Made by a program: the position numbers and the translations under genes
Shown here: positions 24,641 to 37,700 of the stretch, piece by piece
How positions within the stretch are numbered: position 1 is the stretch's first letter
Layout of the letters: each line of letters begins with the position of its first letter
The notes under the pieces: generated by a model
What the model saw: the letters and a program-made list of their open reading frames with translations, nothing else
Told to the model about the DNA's origin: nothing
Databases searched by the model: none
Source: Isoetes taiwanensis
Lineage: Eukaryota; Streptophyta; Lycopodiopsida; Isoetales; Isoetaceae
Length of the DNA: 64,000 bases
Direction: 5' to 3'
Assembly (NCBI GenBank): GCA_021234155.1
Contig: JAJEKV010000006.1
Location: 6,359,727 to 6,423,726, forward strand

Positions 24641-25397
24641 ATAAACAAAAGGAAAACCCTAATTTTGGGGAGAATTTTAGGTTTACAATTCTCTGACTTC
24701 ACAGTCCTAGAGGTATGATTTATATAAACTACTTTGACTTGGAAATACTCCTAAGATTCTAAAGCAATGGTCTGGACCGTCTAAGAACTAACTTGGATCA
24801 GATAGGACGAGACCACTCACCACAGTCTTGAGTAGGGTCGGTTTACCGCCGGCCAGTTGAAGCACTACGTGAGTGGAGGCTATTGTTGAAGTCACTAATG
24901 ATGCTAAAGCCCAAGAGAACTAAAAGACATAATCACGGATATCTCGCCGAGGATAGATAGGATTGAGCGCTACTGCATTGTTTAGGCAGAGTTGTGGTGG
25001 AGTTTGGGGTTCGACCACTCCCTACGGTCTTGCCGGGGTGGAATCGATTCCAAACCAAATGGAATCGTACTCTGTGAGGTGGAGCTCCATTTGGCTTCGG
25101 CGTTAGCCAATTTGGACAGATTAGGGTCAATTCCTACTAACTAGGAATTGAGCTAGGTGAATAGTATACTCTTTTCGCATTTAGGCAAGATTTGGCACCA
25201 AACCATGCTCAACCACTCTACGATCTTGAGAGTGGGATCGGTTTACCAATAGAATGGGTTGAGCGCTCGTGAAGGGTGGGATCAAAATGCGGTTTTGTTT
25301 CGAACTTTGCTGTTTCTAAATGTAGAGTCCGATACGCCTATTTCAAGCTCGATTGGACTTTATTTATTTATCAAAATTATAGACTTATACCAAAAAG
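24641..25397 (-). other. Spacer with TATA box between H3-like gene and gag region (minus strand)
   Basis: No gene. It includes TTTATATAAA at about 24720-24730, correctly oriented for a minus-strand transcript of the gag region. A ~35-bp motif with ACCACTC...CTTG...GG(G)TCG..TT recurs three times (24812-24860, 25010-25045, 25203-25252). The plus-strand element has an equivalent spacer with its own repeats and TATA box. Confidence 0.45.
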
Positions 25398-26559
25398 TCA
25401 TTTGTGTTTGAGGGCCTCCTTCTTAATAAACTGAGCTAGTCTAATATCTTTTGGGCATACAAGTCACTCTGCGTGTTGAGCACAGCCGAGTCTTCAGTAA
25501 TGTCACGATGTCTTGCTCGGCTATCTACTGGTCGAGCAACGCCTTAATGCGTCGTGACCCGTTTGGATGCGTCGAACTCTTTTAAAATCTCCTGTTAGGC
25601 GTGCAAAGGGGCTGCGGGAATGAGAAGCCATAACTCGCTGGAAGTGCTTAATTTCTTGGGCGCCCTCGCCCAATTTTAGTCATGCCGGCCTTTCGCCGGC
25701 TTCTTGGTGAGGTTGGTTTGTTAGATTCAAACTTCAGCGTGTTCTTCTTCGTTGGTAGGCCTCCTCAATAGTCTTCACTCTGTGTTCTTCCGTAGTATTT
25801 TGGGTATTCTTGGGTGCATTTTCGTATGCAGCGGTATACTCCTTTAGCTCGGTACTTCAGAGTCAAAACTGGTATATAGGACTCCTGGTTTCTTAGTCTT
25901 TGTATTTGGGGTAACCAGCCATTTAGGATGGTGATTGCATTAGCCCTGGGGTCTTCATCCTCAGTGTGGGTTTGAAGGGCCGAAGTCTCTCTTTTGGTTA
26001 GTGTCCTCCGCTCCTCCTCGGGTTAGTCCCGAGGGGCAGATAGAGGCTTCTCGAGGATCAGCTCTGTATAGTCCCTCCATGGCCCGGTGTCTTCTTCAAC
26101 TTCTTGACTTCTCATGAAGCGCCAGGTCACCCTCTCCGCTCTCACCTTCTCCGGCTCCTCTTCGCTTCCTCCCTTTCTTCCCTATACATTCCTTCTCCTC
26201 CCTCCCTCTTTCTTAGGTTCTTCCTTTTCCTTCCGGCTCGCCTTGGATTTCCTCGGCTCGCCTTCTTCTCTTTCCCTCTTCTTCTTCTTAGGTTCATTCA
26301 CGGTTCCTCATTATCCGAAGATCTCCCTCAGCCCGGCCTCCCTCCATAGCTCCGCCCGCCCAGCGTCATACCTCGATCAAAGGTGCTCGATACATTCACC
26401 GCTCGCCGGGTTAGGGTTGGAATTAGTTCCAGCAGGTGCCTCCTCTTCCGATAATGCGCACTTGCCTCCGTGCGGCCTTACTGTCGGACGGCTGCATCTA
26501 GTAGCTCACATAACCCGGGTATAACGCTAGCAGGCGTCTGTTTTTCGTCAGATTGCCAT
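25398..26559 (-). pseudogene. Diverged retrotransposon histone H3-like protein (minus strand)
   Basis: The minus-strand start at 26559 reads ATG GCA then, after a small shift, TKNRRLL, resembling a MARTKN-type tail. An acidic stretch (LSEEEAPAG) and a Lys/Glu/Arg-rich segment (EPKKKKREREEGEPRK) follow. The 3' quarter, over three adjoining frames, gives GAQEIKHFQ, SPFARLT, EILKEFDASKRVTTHAL, IAEQDIV, TEDSAVLN, RRVTCMPK and DIRLAQFIKKEALKHK-stop. Aligned in order these match H3 ([58 protein letters not shown]). It is far more diverged than the gene at 41981, but map position, length (~387 codons) and architecture agree. Four or more frameshifts are present, some probably base errors. Confidence 0.65.
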
Positions 26560-27152
26560 GCTTTTTGTTTTATTAGGGTTCGAGCTTTGGCGCTGAGATG
26601 TCTTCTTAGGCGGTGTTCTCGAGAAAGGTAAGGGATATCTCCGCGTCGGCCTTGGAGAGTGGACTTTAGGGTTGGGACTTGCAGTTCATATGGGAAAAAA
26701 CTAGGGCGTGGCGATGCAGAGGCATTCATTTGGGTTCACCATGCTCAAAACACCCACCACTCACCTGATGCTGGGCGAGATTGGATTACCAGCAGAAGGA
26801 GATGCAGGCACTCGTGAAGTCGGCCCAATTTTAGGGCTATTTTGCAATTTCACGGGAGTTTCTTGGTGTTATAAAATACAAACTTTATGCAGAACTAAGG
26901 GAATAAGCCAAACTACACCATTAGTTTAATTAATTTGAACGTCTAACTAGGTCAGCGGAGGTCAACCACTCACCTGATGCGCTGGCCGAGAATGGTTCTG
27001 AAGCAGAATAGTCTTCAGCTGCTTACATCGAAAAGTGAAAGCCCTACAACAATTTAGGTTGGAAAAGATGCTACACTTCACTAGCAACCTATCATGGAGC
27101 TAAAATCTGCCAAATTAAATTTCCCCGAATTGTTCGAGAACTCTTGCTTAGG

Positions 27153-27166
27153 TGGCTATACCCAGA
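27153..27166 (-). promoter_or_regulatory. Degenerate primer-binding site (minus strand)
   Basis: On the minus strand TGGGTATAGCCACC resembles the iMet site TGGTATCAGAGCC with the CAG lost. It lies about 590 bp upstream of the H3-like ATG, against 574 bp in the plus-strand element. Confidence 0.4.
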
Positions 27167-28785
27167 CAGAATCTGCAGTAGTCTAAAGGAAAAATGGCGA
27201 TTCTTTCGATCTTGGATGCCGAGATCGTATACGTGCCAGCTCGTGGCCGTCCCTACTCCTTATCACGATGCCGCCATTGTTGAAGGAGAACATTCCCCGG
27301 CAGGCTGCGGCGGGGCCATCCACGACTCCACTCCCGTAGGCCCGGTAGCAGGGAAGAGTGGATTAATGTCGTGTCAGGTCTTCCATGGGATCGACCTATC
27401 TGGGCGTAACAAACAAGCGTGAGCACAGCTAATAATATGCTTGCAATCACCCATAACCTTAGCAGCATCGCAATTAGGCAATGCCTTCATAGCAATAATA
27501 CCAAAGGAAAGGTCCTGCGGGGCTCCGGACTCGAGGGGATGGTGACTGAATCGAGTTCATTATGGGGCCGAATTCATGGCAATGGATTTGGGCGGCATAG
27601 AACATGGCTTAAGGGTCAGTCCACTCCATCCGTAGCCCTCCATTACACACTGCGAGTAAGGCTGAAGTGTTGGGACTTAGCCGTGCTTTGTAGGGTGAAT
27701 AGCGGAAGGGGCTACTCACTGGCGGGTTGCATCTCCCCAACTCCGTCGGCCGGGAAGAAGGCTGCCTCTCCCCTCGAGCTTATCCATGCTCATCGGCGAG
27801 GCGACTGGGGGCCAGCGCCTTAATGTCGACTTGAACTCAGCGGAAGGTCGTATCCACCACCCACGGTGTCGAGCTCATGCCTTGCCCACCGCGCGGTAAC
27901 AAGCCGTCGCCCTGCCAGCAAAAACCACAGATAGGCTTTACTGAGAGGGTCGGTCGCGATGAGACAAGTTCCTCCTTATCAACCCGGCCTTGCCCTTCAC
28001 GCGGCCGGGTGGGCTCATTACCCGCGGGCGCCAGTATGTGGGAACTAGGGTGCTATGCTGAGGCATCTTCTACCACTACAGCCTTTAGGTCTCACCTTCC
28101 CACAACAGGAGATCCGCGAGTGGAATGCAATATCCGCGGAGCGAGGAGATAAGAGAATCATATCCAATCATATCACAAGCAACATCCAATGTGGGGATAC
28201 ATTAGGTTAGAAATTCGGATCTAAGATCTACAAGGCTTCGAGATGATCTAACCTCTGAAAACCGACATATTACTTCGCTAGCTAAAGCGGTTTTACTATG
28301 AACAACTAGTACGCTCATGGCGCTCTGATCTCCGGGCGTCCGTACTCTGATCTTGCCGAGAAGGCGGTACGCTGCTACGACAGCACGGTATTGCAAATCC
28401 GACTTTGAACTGGCAATGCGATTCGAGCCTTACCTTGGCGAGATTGGCGGAAAGCCATCGCGAAGAGGAAAGGCTCTAGAAGAGCCTAGTGGCAAAAGTG
28501 AGAAAGGCTAGGGTCTAGGTTTTAGCATATATATAGACCCTATCTGAGTTAGGAGCATCCACATGGGCAAATGGCTTTAAGCCATTTGGAAATAATGAAT
28601 AAGGAACCTTTTGTTGTGTATGTTTAATTACATACCCAACATCCAAGGTTGCTAGGTGCAACCTTTGGCTCCCTGGAATTACCGTTGTCCTACTCTCAGA
28701 AGTACATGTCACTTGGCTGACATATGCCGTGTGGCGTCAGCATTATAATATGCATTGTTAGGCGATATGTATTATCTTTGAGCGT
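27166..28785 (-). mobile_element. 5' LTR of the minus-strand chromovirus
   Basis: Homologous to 15880-17503. The outer end near 28785 (minus strand CGCTCAAAGATAATACATATCG) carries an ATAC/GTAT arrangement like the first hairpin of the plus-strand element's LTR. Edges are approximate to some tens of bases. Confidence 0.55.
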
Positions 28786-28841
28786 CTAAAGTCATGGCAG
28801 AATGAGAGTTACAGGAAGACCGAATCTTGTCAAAATAGTAA

Positions 28842-29350
28842 ATTCCCAATTCTTGGATCGAATGGCAGAATAAGAAATCTAAAGAAAGGACCCGAGAGAA
28901 TGGAAGCTGGTATCAGTAATATCAATGAGATTAGGCACAAGTTACTCTTTGGACATCGAGCGCCTCAAAGTTTGCGGAGATACGTCTTGTTCAACCACGG
29001 GGAGTTTAATCAGCACATGCCAGAAGTGCACGAGACACGATGGTGTGACATCTGTTCGCCCGGATCAATGCACAGGATGTCATACCGTGTGGTGGCCAGA
29101 TGAGTTGTTGGTGGATACTTGAGAAGGCGAAGGAAAAAGACATCAGGATTTTGGGTTGTGGGCCCAGGCGGCGACCGGTGAGGAGCAGCACAAGTATTGC
29201 GGGCGGAGAAAAGGAAGTGCCGCAGGGATCAAGGACAGATATTCCAAACGAGAGTGCGAGTTTTCTCTCGGCCCGACATGCCACCAATCTGAGCTCGCCC
29301 GGCGTAGCCAGCCGGGGAATACAATAGCCGCAAGTGCCATTACATAAGGT
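28842..29350 (+). pseudogene. DGQHS-motif exon, copy B (damaged)
   Basis: Second copy of 1-554. IKDRYSKREC remains readable, but the DGQHS segment is frame-broken (GGGTTGTGGGCCCAGGCGG replaces the A sequence coding VVDGQH). The splice-donor-like end CATAAG/GTAAAT is retained. Most differences from copy A sit at CAG/CTG. Confidence 0.5.
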
Positions 29351-29486
29351 AAATTACTCGCCTCTACGGTTCCGGGCTTTACAAATAGAGGCACCTCAGA
29401 CAAGACAAAAATGAATGCCCCAGAGCTTGGGCCGGCTCGGGGGTAGATGTGGTTCCCCGCATTGTTGTATGTAGAGACTAGCGGGT

Positions 29487-29936
29487 CTTCCCGACTAACG
29501 AATTCGAGAAAGTAGCCAACGCTACGGGATGCTCGCCTTAGGGACGCATTTCCTTGGTTAGTCGCGAGGGCCTCTATCGGTCCAACCCTCCCTTCGCAAT
29601 ATTCGGCGAAGATGGTTGAAGAGAGTGGCTCGACCGGGTAGAGGCACCCGCAACCTGTTTCTGAGAATTGGTGAAAGCTATGACATTCTCGACTCGCGAG
29701 TAGAGAATGCACAAAGGTCAGCAGGCTTTTGAGGACTAGAAAGACGCTGGGTAGGCTCGCTGCGTCACATTCTCGACTCGCGATTGCCTCGGCCAGCCAT
29801 CAAATCCGTGGTGTACACTCCGCTTTCTGCCGCTGAAAGTTGAGAAATTTCTACTTCGCGAAGTCGAGAAGAAGGGATTGTACTTCCCCGGATTGTTGGT
29901 AAAGCCGGGAGGCATTCTCGACTCGCGAGTCGAGAA
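29487..29936. repeat. Palindrome cluster, copy B
   Basis: Counterpart of 685-1133. Intact CTCGACTCGCGAGTCGAG remains at 29914-29936. The other members carry one to three changes (for example 29693-29716 and 29847-29870). Confidence 0.8.
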
Positions 29937-29939
29937 AGC

Positions 29940-30955
29940 CGGGGTAATGTCAGACCTTTCCGCAAGGGAGGATATTCTCAGAAGTTAGAGAGATTTGCAA
30001 TTTCGTGGAAGCAATTTCTGTTCTTCGCTCAAAGTTAGAAACATTCATTCATAGTTATGTTCTCATATGAAACATTCATATAAAGTTTTGCAATTTCGTT
30101 GTGAATCATTCATAGTGAATAGCACGCTTCGCCTCGCAATTTTTCTTCCTATTAATTGCCTCCGAGATTCCCAATTGGGTTGTTTGCCACTAGTCTTACC
30201 ACTAGTCTTACTTATGCCTGTACAAGGTATTGAATTAAATAAAACTAAGAAGAAGAAACAAAAACTAAGAAGAAGAAACAAAACAGAAAACTAAACAAAA
30301 GCAAAACGAAAACAAAGAATAACAGATGTGAAATAGAGTGAAATGGAGACAAAAAGAGAACATATTAAAAAAAGCATACCCGTAGATTTTGCTGGATGAG
30401 AAGGAAGCTTCCATGTTTGATTCCATGTTTGAACAAAAAGCTGTTTTGCCGGCAGAATAGAAATTTGTCTGGGCCGAAATTGTATCGGGATAGTAAGAAC
30501 CTCTAATAAAAAGAATATAAGTAAGAGTCACAAGAAAGGACTTACAAAAAACTAAAAAAAAAGAAAAAGAAGCTAAAACTTGATGAGAAGAACCTCACGC
30601 ACTTTCTTCTTAGGAATAACGGTCGTCAACACTCAAATCGGGCGAAAACCTCCTTTGGATCGGATGCAGCGATCCGGTCGACCGTGCTGCCGGCCATAAG
30701 AAGACGCCTAATTGGAGGAAATAGATGGATCGCCAAGGGGAGCTCCAGAGATGGAATAGAAAATGTAACGTAAAAAAGAATAGGAGGATGAATGGGTCGC
30801 TGGAGGAAGAGGAAGCGGGTGCGCTATTTCCGTCGCACCCTCAAACCTCGATAAAAAGTGCCATTATGACACCCCTCTCATGTAGGGCCATGCCATCCTG
30901 ACACGGGTGTCCGGATTGCCGACGCCGGCCATGTCAATGACGTATGCGTGACACA
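29940..30955. other. Non-coding stretch, copy B
   Basis: Counterpart of 1134-2170 with the same A-rich tandem tract near 30240-30290. No gene seen. Confidence 0.55.
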
Positions 30956-30959
30956 AAAT

Positions 30960-31275
30960 GTTTCCAATGGTTCCAATATTTTAATGGTTTTAAAATGTTT
31001 TTTAATGGTTATATGGTTATGATGGTTTTTTAATGGTTAATGGTTAATGGTTAATGGTTATAATATTTTAATGGTTAATGGTTTTAATAGTTTAATGGTT
31101 ATAATGGTTATATGGTAATAATGGTTAATGGTTATATGGTTATAATGTTTTAATGGTTATATGGTTTTAATGTTTTTAATGGTTATATGGGTTAAAAATG
31201 TTTTTAATGGTTCTATATGGTTTTAATGGTTTTAGTGGTTTAAAATGGATTTAATGGTTTTAATGGTTGTATATG
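30960..31275. repeat. TTAATGG/TATATGG minisatellite, copy B
   Basis: Counterpart of 2171-2490, differing mainly in T- and A-run lengths. Confidence 0.9.
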
Positions 31276-31315
31276 GTTTAAACGCGTGTGCTATTTCATT
31301 TAGGGAGTATGTGAG

Positions 31316-32145
31316 ATGAACAAAATGGAGGCAAGGAAGCCCAAAGACAGACATTGCCCTAGGCTCCAATGGAGGAAGATGGCACCTATTGTTCGCACCC
31401 GCAACAAGACGGTATTTGCAAGAGGGCATCATAACCGCAATTGATCCTTTGATAGTGGGATTGATGAAAAGGTCAGCATCATTTTGGAGTTGGCATTTGG
31501 AAGCTTCTTATCCAGTTGATACAATCATGTCCTGTGGAAGCTCTAGTGATAGCATTGTGTGCTCTAGGTTGTTGGAGTCCCAAACTCGGTTAAGATGGCC
31601 AATTAGATATATTACAAATATGAATGGTGAGAAGCCGGAAGGCCCTAATGAACTACATACCCCAAGGCCCAGTGCAGGCCATGTGGAAGATTTGGTGGTG
31701 GATGAGCATCCTTTGATCACAAGGAAGAGGCGCTTGTTTTTCATAAAAGGCAGCCAAGGGTGCCCAAGAGGCCTAGAAGTGACAAATATTTAGAAAGGAT
31801 GGAAAGTATGGCCCCAACCAAAGAAACCTAGAGGCAATTAGGGGACAAGAGTGTTGCAACCTAGATTGCCTGATCCAAGATGATCAATGGATGACCTAAT
31901 AAAAGGTCCCAATACATTTGACGTACCTTCAGAAAAGATAGGATTAATTTCATCTACTCCTTTGTGTAGAAATTCAGCTATGATGAAAAACACGGAAGGT
32001 TACTATATCAATTGAGGGGCCTGAAAGGTATGTATGAAAGCATTGAGATGGATTCTTGGCGTGGAAGCAAGTCTTCATTCTACGATCTTGTAGGGAGCAA
32101 GTTTAGGAAAGGCAATGTGTTATTCCAACATGGCAATGCACTCAC
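31316..32145 (+). pseudogene. Transposase-like (DUF7869-type) gene, 5' half, copy B
   Basis: Same gene as 2522-3354. The piece 31389-31793 is open across the point where copy A has a G-run stop and shows SFWSWHLEASYPVDTIMS, which supports one continuous original frame. The CCNLDC segment and the helix-turn-helix-like part (KSSFYD...) are damaged after 31800. It ends at CTCAC 32141-32145, where the TGTAACGG unit begins. In this block the gene's 3' half is 59859-60764. Confidence 0.6.
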
Positions 32146-33491
32146 AGGACGTATGGGCTCGCCGCTTAACCTCTCGAAATCGGAGATCCCATCGATCTCT
32201 ACCTGGATCTACTTAACCTCCGGGACTCAAGAAGTTCTTTACGCGATGCTTAGGTAAAGAATTGAATCTTTGTATATATTCTAAGGTCCCAAAGATATAC
32301 TTGCCATTGCTTAGCAATAATCCCGCACAACAAAGAATGTTCTTAATAATTATAGCTTCAAGCCAATATATAATAATAATAGTAAAACAAGGGTATTTAA
32401 ACCGGCAATCCACACTTCTGCTACTCGCTTTCAGGAAGCGGTTACTGAGCATCTCACCTGCCACACCATCAACTACTGGGTTAGTCACACGGGACTAAGT
32501 GGGAATCGGGGATCTAGGACATCTAGCTTCAACAATACAAGCATGCTAACCTAGAACAACAACCTAACCTTACCATAGCCTTGCCCCCAATCCAAGTAAC
32601 TAGTCCAAAGAAGCATGACCAATGCAACTTAATTCCAACAAAGAAGACCACATATATAATAACCAAGCAATCATAGCATCAACATTGCAATCAATATTCC
32701 TCCTGGTCGAAAGCAAGCTCAACTCGGGCCTTGACCAAGTGACATAGAGGCGGGGAACTATGTGTGTACACACCCATCCACGATCTCGTCCGGCGTGGAG
32801 GACCACTTAATCGTGCATGGCGTTGTACCATACCGTACTCGCAACCCGATGTTCAAATAATACCATTTACATAGCAATCGTTGCAATAACCACGAAGTCT
32901 ATACCATCGCACCTAGACTCCGCCCCAGAGGTCTATATCAAAGAGTTATACTACACATAGATCACAATACCATGAATTCCACCCAATATCAACTAGGCAC
33001 ATTTCCATATCAAATTTACCTTAGAAATTCCCATAATTTACACCTCATGCAACAAAGGAAATCCAAATATGCGGCCATTATAAACATTACTATCTCTACC
33101 ATGCAACATGCAATGCCCGGTGTAAGCAAAATACAACCTTCACTAATATCTTATTACTTTTAACTAGATCAATTTCCTTGAATTACTACTTATAACCTTA
33201 ATGACGGTGGCTTCCATAACCACGCTAACTAGTTTATTAATTCATGCATCCATTCCCAGCTTAGTAATACCCTAGCATATATTTTCCCTTTGCTAATTTA
33301 GTTATTTCCAAGGGTTTAGATATACAACTAGCTACCTTGTTAAACTACATCCCTGTGAATCATAAATACTTATCCATTAGCATACCCCTCCTTCACTTAA
33401 AAGCTGATCGAACGAGCTTCCGGCCGGTGTATGATTTGTATGGTGTTTCCTCTGCTTTTAGTTGATTGGAACCATGACAATCCCGCCCTCT

Positions 33492-34760
33492 ATGGCCACA
33501 CCGACAAAGATGCATGCGTTGAAGAAAAGAGCCCGCAATTTGGATACCTCGCCCCCATCGAGCAGGTATCACAAAGCTGAGGCAATCAAGGTTATACAGA
33601 ACAGCCGGTTCCCCGTGCTAAGCCGGGCAAGCTTGGAGGCATCACGGACCATCTCGCTGGCTCGTCAAGCAGCGCTTCTCCAACAAGGAGCCAATTTCCC
33701 TTTGGAAGTTCTGGGGATTATGATTGCAGGGGAGCCCAAAAGGCGATGACCAGATAAGAGGGGAGATACAAGCAAATAACGCAGCTAGTCACGGAGATGG
33801 GGCACCGCTTGGATAAGGTCCACCAGTGGATGGAAGACATGGCGCAAGCACCCGGCCGACATGAAGGGTTGCTCCAGCAGATTGTACAAGTCACAAGCAT
33901 GGCTGGTCGGATAGATGCTAAGCGAAAAAGGATGTGGAAGCTGGCTCGCTCCAATTCCTTGATGAAGCAAAAGACTGACAAAGCAGAGATGTCGAAGATG
34001 CTCACATAGAGAACCATATGGCCCACTTACAAAGAAGAGATGCAGGACCCTCGGATGGGTGCAACGAGTCCGTGAGTGCACCAGTGCACGCCCGGCAGCA
34101 CCCAAAGACCCCCATACCGAGGCCGAGGTGGCTCGGGGAATCAAAGTGTACCGTTGAGGAGCAAGACATCCGGGCCGCACCGCCTCAACCTTATTGCAGC
34201 GGGATTGCCGAGGAGCAAGGCGAGGATTTGCCAGGTAAGCTTACCACCCTGGTACTTGCAAAGCTCCAATTACAGTATTTGGTTATCAAGAGTCCAATCA
34301 GGGTCGGAGGACCGAGCATGAGACCTCGGCTAGTTAAGTTTGCAGTCTTGGATTGGGAGGCAAAATCTTTGTTGTTGCAACGCCCGGTCGCTTGGAAAGG
34401 TACGCCCATATACACGGATCTAGATCTCACCAAAACGCAACAAAAAGGAAAGAAGTTGGTCAAGATAAGAGAGATTCAACAAGCCGGAGGGGCTTTTGCT
34501 GGTTTGGTTAATGGCAAGATGAAGGTATATGTGCCTCCTCGCCGAATTAATTGTGGAGGCGGACTCCCAGCAACCGCGTCTGGGCGAGGCGGTCCAAGGG
34601 CACTGTGGCCCGAGGAGGCGTGGAGAGGGCGATTGAGGCCTTCCACAATCAAGTAACACATCCATGATCGTCCCGTGGCGAGGGCTGCCGAGTTATTCCA
34701 ATCCACGGCAGCCCCCGCACTCGTCAGATGGGTCCACAAATGCCAGCGATCGATAGGGAA
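33492..34760 (+). pseudogene. LINE ORF1, copy B, frame-broken
   Basis: Begins MATPTKMHALKKRARNLDTS. Several indels split it (for example near 33560, 33620 and 33960). The RRM-like half is still open at 34200-34520 (GEDLPGKLTTLVLAKLQ, KIREIQQAGG). It would encode the same RNA-binding protein as 4713-6041 if the indels are base errors. Confidence 0.7.
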
Positions 34761-34779
34761 AGTGTCTTCGCATTATTTC

Positions 34780-37700
34780 TGAATTGTAAGGCTTCCCGTG
34801 GCGTATGGGCAAAAGCTTGGAATGGGATCACGGCAGACATGGACATCGCTCTCTTCTATGAGGGAGACATGGGAGTATGAAGGGCATCGGGATACCCGGT
34901 ATTCGCAGGATATCGGCATTTCTCACTTGCTAATGACGCCATGGCGGCGTGCTGGTACCCGGGGAGTGGCTTGCTACTTTAGGGACATATAACATGCAAG
35001 ATCACACCCGGAAGTCCGGATGCATTTTAACCGCTACATGTGGGTAATGGTATTAGAAACTGGTCATGTCCCATTGTTTCTTGCTAGCTGCTATATTCCC
35101 CATGCAGGCTCTAAGTTCTACCGGGTACATGATGCGCACACAGGATGTCCGGATGCCGTATAGGGAACTGTATGGTGACATAGACCGCTATAGACAAAGA
35201 GGGGACAGGTGTTTTTGCTTGAGATTTCAATGTTCAGACGTCAGCAGCGGTTCGCGATCGGTGACCTTCCAAGGTGACGATAATGCTGATCCGCTTTGGT
35301 TTGAGATGTAGCTATTCAGACGCCACGGCACTCCTGGATATAGTGGCTAGACCATTTGGCAGCGTGATGGTCCGGCTCGCCGTGTTTTGACATGGTAATT
35401 TGTAATGGTATGCGTGATGGCCACACCTTCGGGGGTGTTACTTGCGTGGGAGTGATAGGCGGATGGGGAGCTAGTGTGTTGGATTACTTTCTACCGCTCG
35501 TTAGCGTACCCGACATGGTTACACACTTCTCCATTGGCACAAGCAATGGGGGATGAGGAGGTTTCGACCAGTCACTACCGGCTTTATCCGCTGGAATTAG
35601 GAGCACTCAATAGTGGAGACACCGCAAAGGAGCGTGGAGGGTTACCATACATCCCACTTCTCGGGCGCGTGGGGCGATGAATGCGTGTTGGTCGCGAGAG
35701 TTATAGGGGTTTGATAAGCTTCTACACAATTGCAAAGGCAGTGTTTCTTTGTGAGGGCCCCCCAGTAGGCCGGGAGGCTTCCTTTGCGAAAGGGCCTCAA
35801 GGAGGGACCGTGCATTTTCCCCCCAGAACTTCGTGGTTTGATGTTGATTACAAGGCTCTAAAGAGCCAACAAGGCTGGTCATAGATCCACAGTTGCGCCC
35901 ACAAGCCCTACCAAGACTATAAAGCTCTTCCTAAAAGCCAAGAAGGGGAGATACATGGCGTAAAACCTGGGCGCTGTTTGACATGCTCATGGCATGCCAA
36001 AAGCTTTTTGGCTTAAGGTGTTATACAAGAAGCGCCAGTGGTAATGTAAGTGTGGAGCAATGGATGCACCACTAGGGAGTTATACGACCTCGTGAGCTAA
36101 TGCCGTGGTCCCATCGGTAGGAGAGGTCTTTGCGGCTCACGAGAGGATGTCCAACAGGTCTCGAACATCCGGGCGAATAGCAAGGCAAAAAGGATTTCAC
36201 GAGGGCTGGTAAAAATGTTGAAATAAATTGGCCCATCCAGGTAGGGCCCCCGGGACGTGATCATTAACCGTGCTCGAAAGAGGGGCCCCCGTGGATGGTT
36301 AGTAGGTTGTTCTACATTCATAAAAGGGTATTATCACGGATGAGCCCGTAATTACGGATGATTATGGTAAGCTCACCGTTTGCAAAGCTCCCTCGGCAGG
36401 GTGGTGGAGAAGAAACTCACTGGCGGGCCGAGGGAAGGAGTCGGCAATTGGTAAGCTGAGGCTAGCCCTACCACTCCGACCGACCATATCTTCACTTTGA
36501 GAGTGTTGATGGAGTGCAAGCGAATGCTTGTGACTTGTATTGTCGCTTGTAGATTTTAAGATCGCATATGATCTTGCCCCTGGAGATATGTTGTGGCCGA
36601 GAGGTTGCAAGAATTGCGAGTTCCACAGAGTTGCGGAGATAATGGTGCACCGGCTTTTATGATGGGATTTATCTTTTGACCGCCTTATGAAGATTCCAAG
36701 GGTAGCTAGCACTATAGGGAGTTAGCGGTGCTGCCCGTTGTCTCCAACGCTTTTTGGGTTGTACATTGATAGCTTGAGACGTGGATGCAAAGACCATGGG
36801 GGGAGCTCGGTGCAATTATCTCGATGCGACCTCCGTGGAGCCGGCCATCAGATGCGATGATGTAGCTTTGCTAGCCCACACGGCCAAAGAAAGATGCGTT
36901 AGATTTTGGATGCCCTCAGTGGGTTCCGTGGGGCAACGGGAATGACAAAGAACTTGCACAAAACTAAGCTTCTCGCGATCCCGTCCTCGCAACACCCTAT
37001 CCTGAGTTATATTACAGGACCGAGGAAGTGAGATGGTGCGAGTTCAAGTATCCGGGAATTGATTTCACTACTAACATGCCGTGGGATGAGTGTGTGGAGA
37101 GGAGAGCCAGCAAGTCAGTCGGAAGGTTTTATATGCAAAAAAAACATGTTGCGGATAGATCTCTCGGATCGGGCGAGGAAGACACACCGCTTAGGGCTTT
37201 GGTCGGTTTCTGCCGCTTTATATGGGGTGGAGGTTTGGGGCCCAAAGCGGTTAGCAAAATAATGTGGGATAGGTTGGAAGGTGCGAAAGCTTTCTTGACA
37301 TATAGCTTGGGGAGTGAAGGACACGTACCATATCGGTTTTGTTGTATGAGGCGGGGTTCGCCTTTTACAAAAGATACGCTATCTTGCAGCATCTTACTTG
37401 CTTCCATAAGGTGGATGGGATGGATGAGCATCGCTTGCCCCCACTGAGTCGCGGTTGTTAACGCAGCCCCTGATGGTCAAGAGGGTATGGCATGAAACAT
37501 CGTAAAGGGATGGTTTAGAAGGTGGTCTATGGATTACCAAATGATGGTGGCAATCGTCGCATTCGATGCGAGAATGGCAATTGGATCGGGCTATGCTGCC
37601 ACCCCATGGGATGCCTCTACTCTTGCAAAGCCCAAGACAGAGCACTATCACGCCTCCGTTAATCCCTACTTTGAGCATGGACCCCATCCAGTACGAAAGC

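Larger units (their letters stand above)
15880..28785 (-). mobile_element. Decayed Ty3/gypsy chromovirus with an H3-like gene (minus strand)
   Basis: Two homologous ~1.6 kb segments (about 15880-17503 and 27166-28785) in the same orientation act as LTRs. Read on the minus strand, the internal order is: degenerate primer-binding site, H3-like gene, spacer with TATA box, gag-like region, protease, reverse transcriptase, integrase, chromodomain, purine tract, LTR. This matches the element at 39767-52936 in gene order and spacing, but the two are clearly diverged. The frame is broken throughout, often where CAG or CTG is expected. Exact LTR edges and a target duplication could not be fixed by eye. 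Confidence 0.7.

Noticed and set aside
29847-29870. Decayed palindromes in block B as evidence of evolutionary divergence
   Set aside because: Changes fit the general error pattern of this block, so they should not be read as biology before polishing.
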